From Sphingomonadales bacterium (GTDB lineage Bacteria; Pseudomonadota; Alphaproteobacteria; Sphingomonadales; Sphingomonadaceae), in the NCBI GenBank assembly GCA_013297725.1, contig JAAFIB010000005.1:20616-84615 (forward strand): a stretch of DNA of 64,000 nt, given 5' to 3'. Positions 34,714 to 43,984 of the stretch are shown in pieces (the stretch's first letter is position 1; every line of letters starts with the position of its first letter). The notes beneath the pieces were generated by a model. The model was not told where the DNA came from. It made no database searches and saw only the letters and a list, made by a program, of their open reading frames with translations. Made by a program: the position numbers and the translations under genes.

Positions 34714-36570
34714 CTAGCCGAGGCCGAACGCTGTTGCTGTCCAATAGGTAGCCCCTGCGGCGATATAGGCAAGTGCAAACAAATAGCTGACCATGAAAAT
34801 TGGCCATTTCCACCCATTGGTTTCCCGCCTCGTGACGGCAATGGTGGAGATGCACTGCGGCGCAAAAACAAACCATGCTAGGAACGCAAGCGCGGTTGCC
34901 AACGACCATTTTCCAGCGAGTTTCACGCCAAGGCTGCTGGCTTGCGCCTCTTCATCGGTCGCGTCGATGGCGTAGGTGGTCGCAAGCGCCGCCACCGCGA
35001 CTTCGCGCGCCGCCATCGCAGGGATCAGCGATAGGGCAATTTCATGATTGAATCCGACGGGGGCGACGATCACCTCGATGCCATCAGCGATCCGTCCGGC
35101 GACCGAATATTCTACCTGACTTTGCCCGCTTCCCTCTGGCACTTTGGGAAAGCTGAGCAATACCCATAAAATAACAGTCGAGATGAAGATGATCGTGCCA
35201 GCGCGTTTCAAAAAGACTGACGCGCGCTGCCAAAGCCCCAAGGCGATGTCGCCGATACGCGGCATTTGATAGCGCGGCATTTCGATCAGAAAACTGCCGC
35301 CCCGGCTGCTTGTGACAAAGCGTTGAATAACCGCCGCCGCCAACATTGCCCCGATGATGCCCGCAATATACAGCGCAAACAGCACCAGTCCTTGAAGGCC
35401 AACGCCCGGTCCAACACTTTGCGCTGGAATAAACGCCCCGATGATCAGCGTATAGACCGGCAGCCGCGCTGAACAGGTCATCAATGGTGCGATCAAGATT
35501 GTTGCTAGCCGCTCCTTTTGATCCATGATTGTCCGCGTCGCCATGATCCCCGGGATCGCACAGGCAAAGGATGAAAGTAGCGGAATGAAGCTGTGGCCAG
35601 ATAGACCAACAGCGGCCATTGCGCGGTCCATCACAAAAGCGGCGCGTGTCATATAGCCTGTGGCTTCGAGTATCAGGATGAACAGGAACAGGATCAAAAT
35701 TAGCGGCAAGAAAACGATGACTGCGCCGACACCTGCGATAACGCCCTCGGTTAGGAACGACCGGAACAGGCTGTCAGGGATTGCGCTGTTTATGGTCTGG
35801 GTGAGGAACGCAAAGCCACTTTCTATCCAGCCAATCGGCGCCTCTGACCAAGCATAGACCGCCTGAAACATCACGAAAAGCAGCGCCAGCAACACAACGA
35901 CCCCGCCGACCGGATGCAGCAGCACGCTGTCCAGCCTCCGCGTCCATTGGCGACCCTGTGTTTCACTGATAATCGCTTTGCGGGCAAGGGTATGTGCTGT
36001 TTGGGCGATGGCTTTGCGATCGGTGACAGGGGCGGCGTTAGGAGTTGCGGGTGATAGCAACGCTGTCCCCAAAGCACCGATCAGCGCATCCAAACCGCGC
36101 TTGCGCACCGCGACCGTTTCGACCACCGGCACGCCCAATTCCGCCGAAAGCAGCGCGGCATCAAGCTCCAGCCCGTCGCGTTTTGCCAGATCGACCATGT
36201 TTAGTGCGACCACGACCGGCAGGCCTTGGCCAATCAGTTCAAGCGCAAAGCGCAGATGGTTATCGAGATTGCCCGCGTCGAGCACAACGACCAACGCATC
36301 GGGCCGGCGCTGACCTTCCAGCCGTCCCAGCACAACATCGCGCGTCACAGCTTCGTCAAGACTGTCCGGCTCTAGGCTATAGGCACCGGGCAGATCGATC
36401 AGCTCGACCGGACGGCCATCGGCAAGCGAAGCCCGCCCCGATTTCCGCTCCACCGTAACGCCGGGATAATTGGCAATTTTTTGCCGCGCCCCGGTTAGTG
36501 CGTTGAACAAAGCGGATTTGCCAGCATTCGGGTTGCCGACCAATGCGACCAGAGGAACTGCTTCGGTCAT
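34714..36570 (-). CDS. feoB: Ferrous iron transporter B
   Basis: The inner-membrane Fe(II) transporter. The 618-residue protein has an N-terminal G domain with [12 protein letters not shown] (~12), [10 protein letters not shown] (~58) and NMVD (~124), then gate motifs such as [16 protein letters not shown] (~372) and ~8-10 membrane helices. It is shorter than the ~770-residue E. coli protein, as in many alphaproteobacteria. The ATG overlaps the feoA stop (ATGA). Confidence 0.95.
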   Translation of the reverse strand: MTEAVPLVALVGNPNAGKSALFNALTGARQKIANYPGVTVERKSGRASLADGRPVELIDLPGAYSLEPDSLDEAVTRDVVLGRLEGQRRPDALVVVLDAGNLDNHLRFALELIGQGLPVVVALNMVDLAKRDGLELDAALLSAELGVPVVETVAVRKRGLDALIGALGTALLSPATPNAAPVTDRKAIAQTAHTLARKAIISETQGRQWTRRLDSVLLHPVGGVVVLLALLFVMFQAVYAWSEAPIGWIESGFAFLTQTINSAIPDSLFRSFLTEGVIAGVGAVIVFLPLILILFLFILILEATGYMTRAAFVMDRAMAAVGLSGHSFIPLLSSFACAIPGIMATRTIMDQKERLATILIAPLMTCSARLPVYTLIIGAFIPAQSVGPGVGLQGLVLFALYIAGIIGAMLAAAVIQRFVTSSRGGSFLIEMPRYQMPRIGDIALGLWQRASVFLKRAGTIIFISTVILWVLLSFPKVPEGSGQSQVEYSVAGRIADGIEVIVAPVGFNHEIALSLIPAMAAREVAVAALATTYAIDATDEEAQASSLGVKLAGKWSLATALAFLAWFVFAPQCISTIAVTRRETNGWKWPIFMVSYLFALAYIAAGATYWTATAFGLG

Positions 36571-36809
36571 GCCGCGGCTTCACATTGTATCGCGAGGGCG
36601 ACTTTGCGGCGTAGCGCAACTGTCATTCGGCCTACGCGCACTGAGATCGGGTCGCGCCAGAATAGGATGCCTTTGTGCATCGGTTCGACCAGCGCGCCTG
36701 CATCAATCCCCAAAGACCGAAGCCGATGGCCCTCAGTTTCGGGAATCGCTGCCCAATCAATCGTGCTGATCCGGGCAATTGCGCCGATAGGGAGAGTATC
36801 GAGGTTCAT
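36567..36809 (-). CDS. feoA: Ferrous iron transport protein A
   Basis: An 80-residue SH3-like protein that supports FeoB. It starts MNLDTLPIGAIARI and has HRLRSLGIDAGALVE (~31-45), DPISVRVGRMTVALRR (~57-72), all usual for FeoA. I chose the ATG at 36809, preceded by AAAGGG, over the TTG at 36824. It overlaps feoB and has a near-palindrome just upstream that could be an iron-regulator site. Confidence 0.92.
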   Translation of the reverse strand: MNLDTLPIGAIARISTIDWAAIPETEGHRLRSLGIDAGALVEPMHKGILFWRDPISVRVGRMTVALRRKVALAIQCEAAA

Positions 36810-36818
36810 TGCGCCCTT

Positions 36819-36835
36819 TTGCAAACGCTTCGCAA
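36819..36835 (-). promoter_or_regulatory. Candidate iron-responsive operator upstream of feoAB
   Basis: A 17-base near-palindrome, on the coding strand TTGCGAA-GCG-TTTGCAA (six of seven arm positions pair), lies ten bases before the feoA start codon, close to the ribosome binding site. Its place ahead of an iron transporter suggests a Fur-family operator, but I cannot compare it with a lineage-specific matrix. Confidence 0.35.
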
Positions 36836-36852
36836 TAAAAGCAAGTAGGGAA

Positions 36853-37521
36853 TCAGCGCGGGGGGTAGCGTAGTCGTCCGATAAAGCGTGATAGGCTTGG
36901 AATCATATCCTGCCGGGACTTTGCCTGCGCCTTCACCTTTTCAAATTGCATGACATTGCCGATGCGGCGGTCAAGGAACGCGCGGGTATCAGCGAAATCC
37001 TCGCTCTCGTCATTGACGAACACGGATAAGGTCGAGGCATAGACTGCGGACAGCGTCATCCGTTTGGTATAATGGTTGAAATCTGTCGCGGTATCCCCAG
37101 CCAGCCGCCACATCCGGTCCGCGCTGCGCCAGCCGATGCGTGCGGTCGCTGCGATGTTTTGCGGCATCGCCATAATTGCTAGCGCGCGCCTTTGCCCTTC
37201 GCGGTCGGGTGCTGCAATTTCCAAGCGCGTGGCAACCAGCGCTGTAATCTTGTCACGGATTTTCATCGCGCTTAATTTTTCGGGCGGCAGGCGCAGCGCC
37301 ATTTCCGCATCAACCGATGCGATCCACGCATCGATCAACGTCATTGCCCCGCCCTTTAGCGCAAGCTTACCCAGATCAGGGTCAAGGCCAATTTCTGCAC
37401 ATGCCGATTCGACCGCGAGATCATTCCAGCCATCAAAGGCGGCGTGCGCTGCCAAACGGGGTGCAAGCGCCTCGCGGATTTCATTAAGTGTCGGGTCAGC
37501 AGGGAGCATGTGTGTTTGCAT
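36853..37521 (-). CDS. COQ9 family protein
   Basis: A 222-residue lipid-binding TetR-like helical protein needed for ubiquinone synthesis, where it assists the Coq7-type hydroxylase. Features are DGWNDLAVESACAEIGLDP (~31-49), an N-terminal TetR-fold signal, IRDKITALVATRLE (~90) and the C-terminal segment RMWRLAGDTATDFNHYTKR (~136-154), the most conserved COQ9 block. It ends 43 bases before feoA. Confidence 0.9.
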   Translation of the reverse strand: MQTHMLPADPTLNEIREALAPRLAAHAAFDGWNDLAVESACAEIGLDPDLGKLALKGGAMTLIDAWIASVDAEMALRLPPEKLSAMKIRDKITALVATRLEIAAPDREGQRRALAIMAMPQNIAATARIGWRSADRMWRLAGDTATDFNHYTKRMTLSAVYASTLSVFVNDESEDFADTRAFLDRRIGNVMQFEKVKAQAKSRQDMIPSLSRFIGRLRYPPR

Positions 37522-37530
37522 ATCGACAAT

Positions 37531-38418
37531 CTAGGCCTTGGCTGGCGCTTCTGCAAGGCGAACCATGATAAGCGCCCCGGCGATAAGCCCGGCCCCGACC
37601 CCATCAACCAGTGTCAGCACTTCGCCATATTCCAGCCATCCGACAAGTGCCGACACGATGGGTTGCGTCAGCAAAGCAAGTCCGAATAACAGCGGGCTGA
37701 CTTTCCCCAAAACATAGACCATCAGTCCTTGTCCGATCAGCTGGCTGATAATCGCAAGCAAAATCACAGGCGTCCAGTTCTGCGGAATGATCTGCTCACC
37801 CAACCCAAGGGCGATAAGCAATAAAGGCGGTGCTGTTGCAAGTGTCGACCAAGCCAGCAACACCCAATTGTCGAGTTCTTCGCGCGCCTGCATGATCGCG
37901 ATCAGATATGCTGTGTAGAAAACCCCGGCGGCCAAACATAACAAATCGCCGATCAGCGTTTCTGTCGAAAGCTCGGCAGAACGGCCCAATAGCAAAGCGG
38001 TTCCGGCGACGGCCAATGCAAATGCAAATCCCTCAAGGCGGTTTGGCAAAGCACGGGCGAGAAAGAAGCCCCAGACGGGAAACAACAGGCTGGCCGCGTT
38101 GGCAAACAACGTCGCATTGGCAAGCTTTGTTTGCAAAAGCCCGATGTGCCATGCGGCAAGGTCCAAGGCAAAAAACGCGCCTGATAAAGCCATCGTCCAG
38201 TAGAGCGCCTGTCTGGACAGGGCCAGCGGCTTGCCGGTGCCCTTTGCAATCAGAAACAGGAACGGAACTGCCAATGCCATCCGCCAAAATGCAGAGGCGC
38301 TGGGCCCGACATCGGCGCTACGCACCATCCACGGACCAAAGGCCAAAGCCAGATTGCCGCCTAGCAAAGCAAGCAAGACCAGACCGGCGGGTCGCCGAAA
38401 GATTTCCTTGCTAGTCAT
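37531..38418 (-). CDS. DMT superfamily transporter (EamA domain)
   Basis: A 295-residue inner-membrane protein with ten helices in two EamA halves (~8-140 and ~150-285), beginning GLVLLALLGGNLALAFGPW. The second half has the typical SQLIGQGLMVYVLGKVSPLL and TQPIVSALVGWL. I chose the ATG at 38418; the longer frame would overlap the divergent reductase gene. It probably exports a metabolite; the substrate is unknown. Confidence 0.88.
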   Translation of the reverse strand: MTSKEIFRRPAGLVLLALLGGNLALAFGPWMVRSADVGPSASAFWRMALAVPFLFLIAKGTGKPLALSRQALYWTMALSGAFFALDLAAWHIGLLQTKLANATLFANAASLLFPVWGFFLARALPNRLEGFAFALAVAGTALLLGRSAELSTETLIGDLLCLAAGVFYTAYLIAIMQAREELDNWVLLAWSTLATAPPLLLIALGLGEQIIPQNWTPVILLAIISQLIGQGLMVYVLGKVSPLLFGLALLTQPIVSALVGWLEYGEVLTLVDGVGAGLIAGALIMVRLAEAPAKA

Positions 38419-38492
38419 AAACCCCCGTTGCAATTCGCAACTCACATCCGCATGTATGTCGCAAGCAAAATACATAGGGAAAGCATCCAGCC

Positions 38493-39587
38493 ATGACCAC
38501 CAGCCTTTTTGATCCAATACAACTCGGTGCAATTTCTGCACCTAACCGCATCTTGATGGCCCCGCTGACGCGCGGACGCAGCGAAGGCGAGCATGTGCCG
38601 GTAACGCAGCTGAAAGCCGATTATTATGCACAGCGCGCAAACGCCGGGCTTATCATCGCCGAAGCGACAGGGATCAGTCAGGAAGGCCTAGGCTGGCCAT
38701 CAGCCCCCGGCATCTGGTCCGACGAACAGGTCGCGGCGTGGAAGCCAGTGACTGAGGCGGTGCATGAAGCAGGCGGCCGGATCATCCTGCAATTGTGGCA
38801 TATGGGCCGTTTGGTCCACTCGGACTTTCTGGATGGCGCGCAGCCGGTATCATCATCAGCGACGACTGCACCGGGCGATGCCCATACCGAAGAAGGAAAA
38901 AAGCCCTATGTTGCGGCGCGTGCCTTAACCTTAGACGAAATTCCGCGCGTCATTGCCGATTATGTCCATGCCGCAAAAAACGCGATCGCGGCTGGTTTTG
39001 ACGGTGTGCAGATTCACAGCGCCAACGGCTATTTGCTCGACCAGTTTCTGCGCGATAACGCCAATTTGCGTGACGATAAATACGGCGGTTCCATCGAAAA
39101 TCGCATCCGCCTGATGTCCGAAGTGACACAGGCTGTGGCCGATGCGATTGGCGCAGACCGCACATCGGTGCGCTTGTCACCCAATGGTGAAACACAAGGC
39201 TGCGACGATTCCGACCCTGTTGCGTTGTTTACGGCAGCAGCGGCGGCGTTACAGAAAATCGGCATCGGCTTCCTTGAATTGCGCGAACAAAAACCGTTTG
39301 GCAATTTCGGCAAAAGCGATGTGCCGCGCGTATCACCCGAAATTCGAAAAGTGTTTACCAACCCGTTGGTGCTTAATCAGGAATATACGTTTGAAAGTGC
39401 GCAGGCCGATCTTGCCAGCGGCCTTGCCGATGCGATCAGCTTTGGTCGGCCCTATATTGGCAATCCTGATCTGGCGGAGCGGTTGCGGACAGGGGCAGAG
39501 ATTGCGCCTGATAATTACCGGACATGGTATTCGCCCGGTCCAGTCGGCTATACTGACTACCCGACACTGGAGACCGAAGCGGCGTGA
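38493..39587 (+). CDS. Old yellow enzyme family alkene reductase
   Basis: An FMN-dependent ene-reductase of the NemA group. 364 residues forming one TIM barrel: FDPIQLGAISAPNRILMAPLTR (split as FDPIQLG and NRILMAPLTRGR, ~5-28), LQLWHMGR (~95), the substrate pair in DGVQIHSANGYLLDQFL (~172) and SFGRPYIGNPDLAERL (~318). The His/Asn pair is present in IHSAN. The next gene follows after three bases. Confidence 0.92.
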   Translation: MTTSLFDPIQLGAISAPNRILMAPLTRGRSEGEHVPVTQLKADYYAQRANAGLIIAEATGISQEGLGWPSAPGIWSDEQVAAWKPVTEAVHEAGGRIILQLWHMGRLVHSDFLDGAQPVSSSATTAPGDAHTEEGKKPYVAARALTLDEIPRVIADYVHAAKNAIAAGFDGVQIHSANGYLLDQFLRDNANLRDDKYGGSIENRIRLMSEVTQAVADAIGADRTSVRLSPNGETQGCDDSDPVALFTAAAAALQKIGIGFLELREQKPFGNFGKSDVPRVSPEIRKVFTNPLVLNQEYTFESAQADLASGLADAISFGRPYIGNPDLAERLRTGAEIAPDNYRTWYSPGPVGYTDYPTLETEAA

Positions 39588-39590
39588 CCG

Positions 39591-40379
39591 ATGGATGACC
39601 AAAACGCAATTCTGATCACGCTCTTGCCAGCGGTGATGTTTGCATTGGTTGCCCTTGCTGAAATTGCACGACCAAGACGGACGCTTCGTTTTGGTCGTGT
39701 CGCGCGCTGGCGGAGCGCGCTTTTATTGCTCGCCACTAGCCGTGCTGCGATCTGGGTACTTGCATGGGTTGTGGCTGTGCCAACAGTGGCGATCTGGGCG
39801 AATGGTGATGGAATAGGTCTTTTCAACGTCTTTGCATTGCCGCTTTGGACCGAAGTGATTGCGTCGTTCATCCTCCTCGATTTCGCGATGTGGTTGCAGC
39901 ATCTGTTGACCCACAAAGTTCCATTTTTATGGCGACTGCATAAAGTCCACCATGCGGACCCCGATCTTGATGCCTCCACCGCAATCCGTTTTCATCCCGG
40001 AGAAATCGTCTTTTCCGTATTCTGGAAAATCGGCTGGGTCATTGCACTGGGCGTCACAGCTCCCGTCATTATCGCATTCGAAATATGGCTGGCGGCCAAC
40101 GCGATCTTTAATCATGGGAATGTCGAACTGCCAAAAGGCTTGGACCGCTTGCTCCGGCGCGTTCTGGTTACGCCGGACATGCATCTGGTCCACCACAGCG
40201 TTATTCTGAAAGAGCAGCAAAGAAACTACGGCTTTGCGCTTACCTTATGGGACCGGCTGTTTGGCACCTATGCCGCTGAGTCGTCGGTAGGTCGCGCGCA
40301 GCAAGTCATTGGCCTTACAGAACATCAGGATCAACGACCTACCGGCATCAGGTTTAGCTTGAGGCTACCCCTGACGTAA
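39591..40379 (+). CDS. Sterol desaturase / fatty acid hydroxylase family protein
   Basis: A 262-residue di-iron membrane enzyme. Histidine clusters are WLQHLLTHKV (~103), LHKVHHAD (~117), NAIFNHGN (~180) and HLVHHS (~199), the full family pattern, between ~4 hydrophobic segments. In sphingomonads relatives hydroxylate carotenoids or lipids; the substrate here cannot be named. It starts three bases after the ene-reductase stop. Confidence 0.87.
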   Translation: MDDQNAILITLLPAVMFALVALAEIARPRRTLRFGRVARWRSALLLLATSRAAIWVLAWVVAVPTVAIWANGDGIGLFNVFALPLWTEVIASFILLDFAMWLQHLLTHKVPFLWRLHKVHHADPDLDASTAIRFHPGEIVFSVFWKIGWVIALGVTAPVIIAFEIWLAANAIFNHGNVELPKGLDRLLRRVLVTPDMHLVHHSVILKEQQRNYGFALTLWDRLFGTYAAESSVGRAQQVIGLTEHQDQRPTGIRFSLRLPLT

Positions 40380-40456
40380 CGTCATAGCATTCTCTCTCGC
40401 CAAGATATTGACGAACGATTCAGAAACGCGCAGCTTTCAGCATAAGGGAGAGTGAA

Positions 40457-42385
40457 ATGGGCAAATTCGGCAAGATCCTATTAGGGGCAACGGCGGCAGT
40501 TGTAATTGGCGTTGGCGTTATCTGGGTCAGCGGCAAAGTTTCTGACAGCCGCCTAGCCAGCAAAGCTGCCGATGCGCAAACCACTAGCGATGCAGAAATT
40601 ACCAGCGGCGTTGCGACCAAATTATTGTGGGGCGATACGCATCTTCACACGTCTAACTCTATTGATGCTTTTGGCTTTGGCGTAAAGCTTGGTCCCGAAG
40701 AAGCACTGCGCTTTGCCCGTGGTGAGGAAGTGACCTCGACCTGGGGGCTAAAGGCAAAGCTTGACCGTCCGCTCGATTTCCTCGTCATCGCTGACCATTC
40801 AGGCGGGCTTGGTGCGACTAAAGCGTTGTATGATGCACCCCGTTTCCTGATTAAAGATAAGACGCTGCTGCGCTGGCACGACATGATGCACGAAGGGCCA
40901 CAGGGCATGCAGCGGGCCACTGGCGAATTGATCGCGATGGCGGGCGAGGGGAAGCTAACGGGCATTCTGCCTCGCGAACAAACGCGTAAGAATAATCTGA
41001 AAATCTGGAACAGCCATACCGGGATTGTTGAACGGTATAACGAGCCTGGCAAATTCACCGCCTTTATGGGCTTTGAATATACGTTGATGCCGAACGGCGA
41101 CAATCTGCACCGCGTCGTCATGTTCCGCGATGGAAAGCCCCGCGCCGATCAAGTGCGACCCTATGATCCCCAAACCGAAGGGACAGACACTGTCGATAAA
41201 TTGTGGGACTATATGGATGCTTATGAACAGAAAACTGGCGGCAAGATGCTGGCGATCCCGCATAATAGTAATCTGTCCAATGGCCTGATGTTTGAAATGG
41301 TTGCGCCGGGCGGCGGTGCGATGACTGCGGACTATGCGCGCCGCCGCGCCGCGCGTGAGCCATTGGTCGAAATCACCCAGATCAAAGGAGATAGCGAGGC
41401 GCATCCGTTTCTTTCGCCCAATGATGAATTTGCAGGATTTGGCGATGCGGGTTGGGATCTGGGTAATCTGACCATGCAAAAGGCGAAAACGCCAAACATG
41501 CTTGGCGGCGATTATGTGCGTGAAGCGTTGAAGCGCGGCTTGGCGATTGAAGCGAAAACCGGAGTGAATCCCTATAAGTTTGGACTAATCGGTTCAACTG
41601 ATAGCCATACCGGCCTTGCAACGGCGGACGAGAATAACTTCTTTGGCAAACATTCCGGCAACGAGCCCAATGCACTGCGTGCGGGCCAAGCCCAAAATCT
41701 TGGTACGCGACAAGGACGGATTGGTTGGCACTATCTGGCGGGGGGCTATGCGGCTGTTTGGGCAACGGCCAATACCCGTGCGGCCATTTTTGATGCGATG
41801 ACGCGGCGCGAAGTGTTTGCGACCACTGGCCCGCGTATGCAGCTGCGCATATTTGGCGGCTGGGACTTTACCGATAAAGACTGGACAGGCGACTGGGTGG
41901 CGGCTGGCTATGCGCGCGGAGTGCCGATGGGCGCAGATATGAAAGCGGGCAGTGGTAAGCCAAGCTTTTTGATTTCTGCATTGAAAGACCCTGAGGGGGC
42001 AAACCTTGACCGCGTGCAGATCGTCAAAGGTTGGGTCGATGCATCGGGGACGATGCGCGAGAAAATCTTTGACGTTGTTTGGTCTTCCCCCGACAAGCGC
42101 AGTCTTTCAGGCGGGAAGCTCACGCCGGTTGGCGATACAGTCGACATTGCAAAGGCAAGCTATACCAACAGCATTGGTGCGCCGGAGCTTCGCACGATAT
42201 GGACGGACCCAGAATTTAATGCAGCGCAGCGGGCGTTCTATTATGTTCGCGTTCTTGAAATCCCCACGCCGCGCTGGGTACTGTTTGATGCGCTACGTTA
42301 CGGGGCGAAATTGCCGCCAGTGACGGAACTGAAATCGCAAGAGCGTGCCTATACTTCGCCGATCTGGTATAATCCAAAAGGGTAA
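40457..42385 (+). CDS. DUF3604 domain-containing protein
   Basis: A 642-residue exported or membrane-anchored protein with an N-terminal hydrophobic segment (~8-27). The PHP-like start LWGDTHLHTSNSID (~55) offers metal-binding His and Asp residues, followed by IADHSGGLG (~112), AIPHNSNLSNG (~265) and GSTDSHTGL (~379), which fit a metal-dependent phosphoesterase fold. GGGAG precedes the ATG. The biochemical role of DUF3604 is not established. Confidence 0.85.
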   Translation: MGKFGKILLGATAAVVIGVGVIWVSGKVSDSRLASKAADAQTTSDAEITSGVATKLLWGDTHLHTSNSIDAFGFGVKLGPEEALRFARGEEVTSTWGLKAKLDRPLDFLVIADHSGGLGATKALYDAPRFLIKDKTLLRWHDMMHEGPQGMQRATGELIAMAGEGKLTGILPREQTRKNNLKIWNSHTGIVERYNEPGKFTAFMGFEYTLMPNGDNLHRVVMFRDGKPRADQVRPYDPQTEGTDTVDKLWDYMDAYEQKTGGKMLAIPHNSNLSNGLMFEMVAPGGGAMTADYARRRAAREPLVEITQIKGDSEAHPFLSPNDEFAGFGDAGWDLGNLTMQKAKTPNMLGGDYVREALKRGLAIEAKTGVNPYKFGLIGSTDSHTGLATADENNFFGKHSGNEPNALRAGQAQNLGTRQGRIGWHYLAGGYAAVWATANTRAAIFDAMTRREVFATTGPRMQLRIFGGWDFTDKDWTGDWVAAGYARGVPMGADMKAGSGKPSFLISALKDPEGANLDRVQIVKGWVDASGTMREKIFDVVWSSPDKRSLSGGKLTPVGDTVDIAKASYTNSIGAPELRTIWTDPEFNAAQRAFYYVRVLEIPTPRWVLFDALRYGAKLPPVTELKSQERAYTSPIWYNPKG

Positions 42386-42388
42386 GGT

Positions 42389-42527
42389 CTAAGCCCCTCC
42401 CCTTCAGGGGAGGGGTTGGGGTGGGGCTTGTTAGTGTCGAATTGTGGGCCCAAATCCCCACCCCGCTGCGACTAAGCATCAAAGATGCTAAGTCTCGCTA
42501 CCCCTCCCCTAAAGAGGAGGGGCTTAG
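42389..42527. repeat. Palindromic intergenic repeat element of about 139 bases
   Basis: Terminal inverted repeats CTAAGCCCCTCC (42389-42400) and GGAGGGGCTTAG (42516-42527) bound the element. Inside are further C/G-rich dyads: CCCCTCC-CCTTCAGG-GGAGGGG, TTGGGGTGGGG against CCCCACCCCG, and AGCATC-AAA-GATGCT. It fills the gap between two convergent genes. It encodes nothing and resembles a REP doublet or MITE-like unit. Confidence 0.75.
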
Positions 42528-42535
42528 TTTTATCG

Positions 42536-43021
42536 TCACTCCACCCAAACCGCCTCTAGTGCCATTTCGGGGTCGGCAATCCCCATCAACCGGCGCATTG
42601 CAAGCCTCGCCAGCCGCTGCATTTCGACTTTGCGGCGTGCAGCAGCAAGCGGCACCAGCGCTGCTGGTCGGATAATCTGTGCATCATAGGCATCGGCGAC
42701 GATCAAGCCAGTGCGTTCGGGCAAGAACGCCTCGCTCTCAATCGGCGAATAATCAAACCCCGATGGCACTGCCCAGAAAAACCGATCGCAATAATCGAGA
42801 TATTCGGGCCATTTCTGATCCCCCAGTAAATCGCCGCGCGCGCATTTGATCTCGACGATGATAATCTCGCCTTTGGCATTTATCCCCATTAGGTCGGCTC
42901 TGCGGTGGTTGCGCAAAGTCACTTCGGATTGCACCATAATCTGGTGGTGCAGGAACAACCGGCTGACCCCCCGTGCGACCGCTGCTGCGCCGTCGCAGCT
43001 TTTCTCCAAATTTGTTGCCAT
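42536..43021 (-). CDS. mmcB: MmcB family DNA repair protein
   Basis: A 161-residue PD-(D/E)XK-like nuclease-fold protein named from Caulobacter mitomycin-C sensitivity work. The motif spread is RRADLMGINAKGEIIIVEIK (split RRADLMG and IIIVEIKCARGDLLGDQKW, ~41-70), then YLDYCDRFFWAVP (~74) and PERTGLIVADAYDAQIIR (~102). The Asp and ExK residues are intact. It is divergent from the endonuclease/phosphatase gene. Confidence 0.9.
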   Translation of the reverse strand: MATNLEKSCDGAAAVARGVSRLFLHHQIMVQSEVTLRNHRRADLMGINAKGEIIIVEIKCARGDLLGDQKWPEYLDYCDRFFWAVPSGFDYSPIESEAFLPERTGLIVADAYDAQIIRPAALVPLAAARRKVEMQRLARLAMRRLMGIADPEMALEAVWVE

Positions 43022-43112
43022 GATTCGACCCTTCCAGATTTGGAATTAGAACGAAATGCGAACATAATAAAGGGCTATTCTGTGCTGCCAACATTCGACT
43101 AAGAAACACACT

Positions 43113-43814
43113 ATGGAGCCGCTAAAGGTCGCGACCTATAACATCCGCAAATGCATCGGCACGGACCGAAAGCGAGACCCCGAAAGGGTGCTGGCGGTGT
43201 TGCGTGAAATCGATGCCGATGTTGTGGCGCTGCAAGAGGCGGACCGCCGCTTTGGATTGCGGGTCAGCGCCATTCCGCATCATATGTTTCTGGAAAACAG
43301 CGATTATGTGCCGGTGGATTTTGGCGGGCGTGCGCATGGCATCGGCTGGCATGGCAATGCGATTTTGGTCCGGAAAGGGATCGAGGTCCGGCACGCGCAG
43401 CCGCTGATCATCCCGACGCTTGAGCCGCGCGGAGCGGTCGTCGCAGAGCTGAGGATCAAAGGTCTAGCTCTTAGGGTATTAGGCGTGCACCTTGACCTGT
43501 CTGGGCTTTGGCGGCGGCGGCAAATCCGGGCGATACTGGCGCACCTTGATGCAGCGCCGCAGCATTTGCCAACCGTTATTTTGGGCGATTTCAACCAATG
43601 GTCGGATAGGGGCGCGCTGTCCGAATTTGCCTTTCATCATCACCGGCTGGTGAAAACCCCGCCCAGTTTCCACAGCCGCAAGCCGGTGGCACGGCTGGAC
43701 CGGATCATTGTCAGTCACGATATCGTTGTGGATGCGGCAGATGCGCATAACTCAAAGCTTGCCAAGCTAGCATCGGACCATCTGCCGTTATGGGCGGAAA
43801 TCCGACATGCCTAA
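43113..43814 (+). CDS. Endonuclease/exonuclease/phosphatase family protein
   Basis: A 233-residue metal-dependent phosphoesterase. Conserved elements are TYNIRKCIGTDRKRDPERV (~8-26), VVALQEADRRFG (~38), GVHLDLSG (~126), ILGDFNQW (~155) and the C-terminal SDHLPLWAEI (~222). The catalytic Asn, Glu, Asp and His positions are all present. No signal peptide is seen. Substrate could be nucleic acid, phospholipid or another phosphodiester. Confidence 0.87.
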   Translation: MEPLKVATYNIRKCIGTDRKRDPERVLAVLREIDADVVALQEADRRFGLRVSAIPHHMFLENSDYVPVDFGGRAHGIGWHGNAILVRKGIEVRHAQPLIIPTLEPRGAVVAELRIKGLALRVLGVHLDLSGLWRRRQIRAILAHLDAAPQHLPTVILGDFNQWSDRGALSEFAFHHHRLVKTPPSFHSRKPVARLDRIIVSHDIVVDAADAHNSKLAKLASDHLPLWAEIRHA

Positions 43815-43851
43815 TTATTAGGCTAGTTATAATTCTGCCCAATAATTAGGC
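43809..43851. repeat. Two copies of a 15-base palindrome upstream of the glnK promoter
   Basis: GCCTAATTATTAGGC (43809-43823) is a perfect dyad; GCCCAATAATTAGGC (43837-43851) is the same site read on the other strand with one change. The centres are 28 bases apart. They lie about 140 and 112 bases upstream of the start expected from the sigma-54 promoter at 43929, the usual place for enhancer sites. The first copy overlaps the stop codon of the upstream gene. Confidence 0.6.
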
Positions 43852-43928
43852 AATTAAGATTGAGTTCTCTGCTGAATATTTGTGCATTGCAGCATCTTTA
43901 ATCTATAAAAAGCACGCATTTCCGCCAA

Positions 43929-43944
43929 TGGCACAGGCTTTGCA
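43929..43944 (+). promoter_or_regulatory. Sigma-54 promoter of glnK-amtB
   Basis: TGGCAC-AGGCT-TTGCA matches the sigma-54 -24/-12 consensus (TGGCAC, five bases, TTGCA) with correct spacing and points at glnK. Transcription should start near 43956, about 29 bases before the glnK ATG. This fits nitrogen-limitation control of glnK-amtB by an NtrC-type activator. Confidence 0.85.
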
Positions 43945-43984
43945 GAGTTATCTCGAGATACAAAAATATTCTGGGGGCATCTGC

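Noticed and set aside
34149..34871. Extended SSB of 240 residues
   Set aside because: The extra N-terminal part overlaps feoB and lacks SSB character; AGGGAAG directly precedes the ATG at 34676.
40372..40384. TGACGTAACGTCA palindrome at the end of the desaturase-family gene
   Set aside because: It is only 13 bases, spans the stop codon, has no U-run and no second copy nearby, so I could not support an operator or terminator call.
43809..43823. The GCCTAATTATTAGGC dyad as an intrinsic terminator
   Set aside because: The stem is AT-rich and short, there is no U-run, and a second copy 28 bases downstream fits paired binding sites better.
43880..43984. Longer glnK start (adds about 35 residues upstream)
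   Set aside because: The sigma-54 promoter at 43929-43944 lies inside this stretch, and the sequence from 43985 begins exactly like other P-II proteins.
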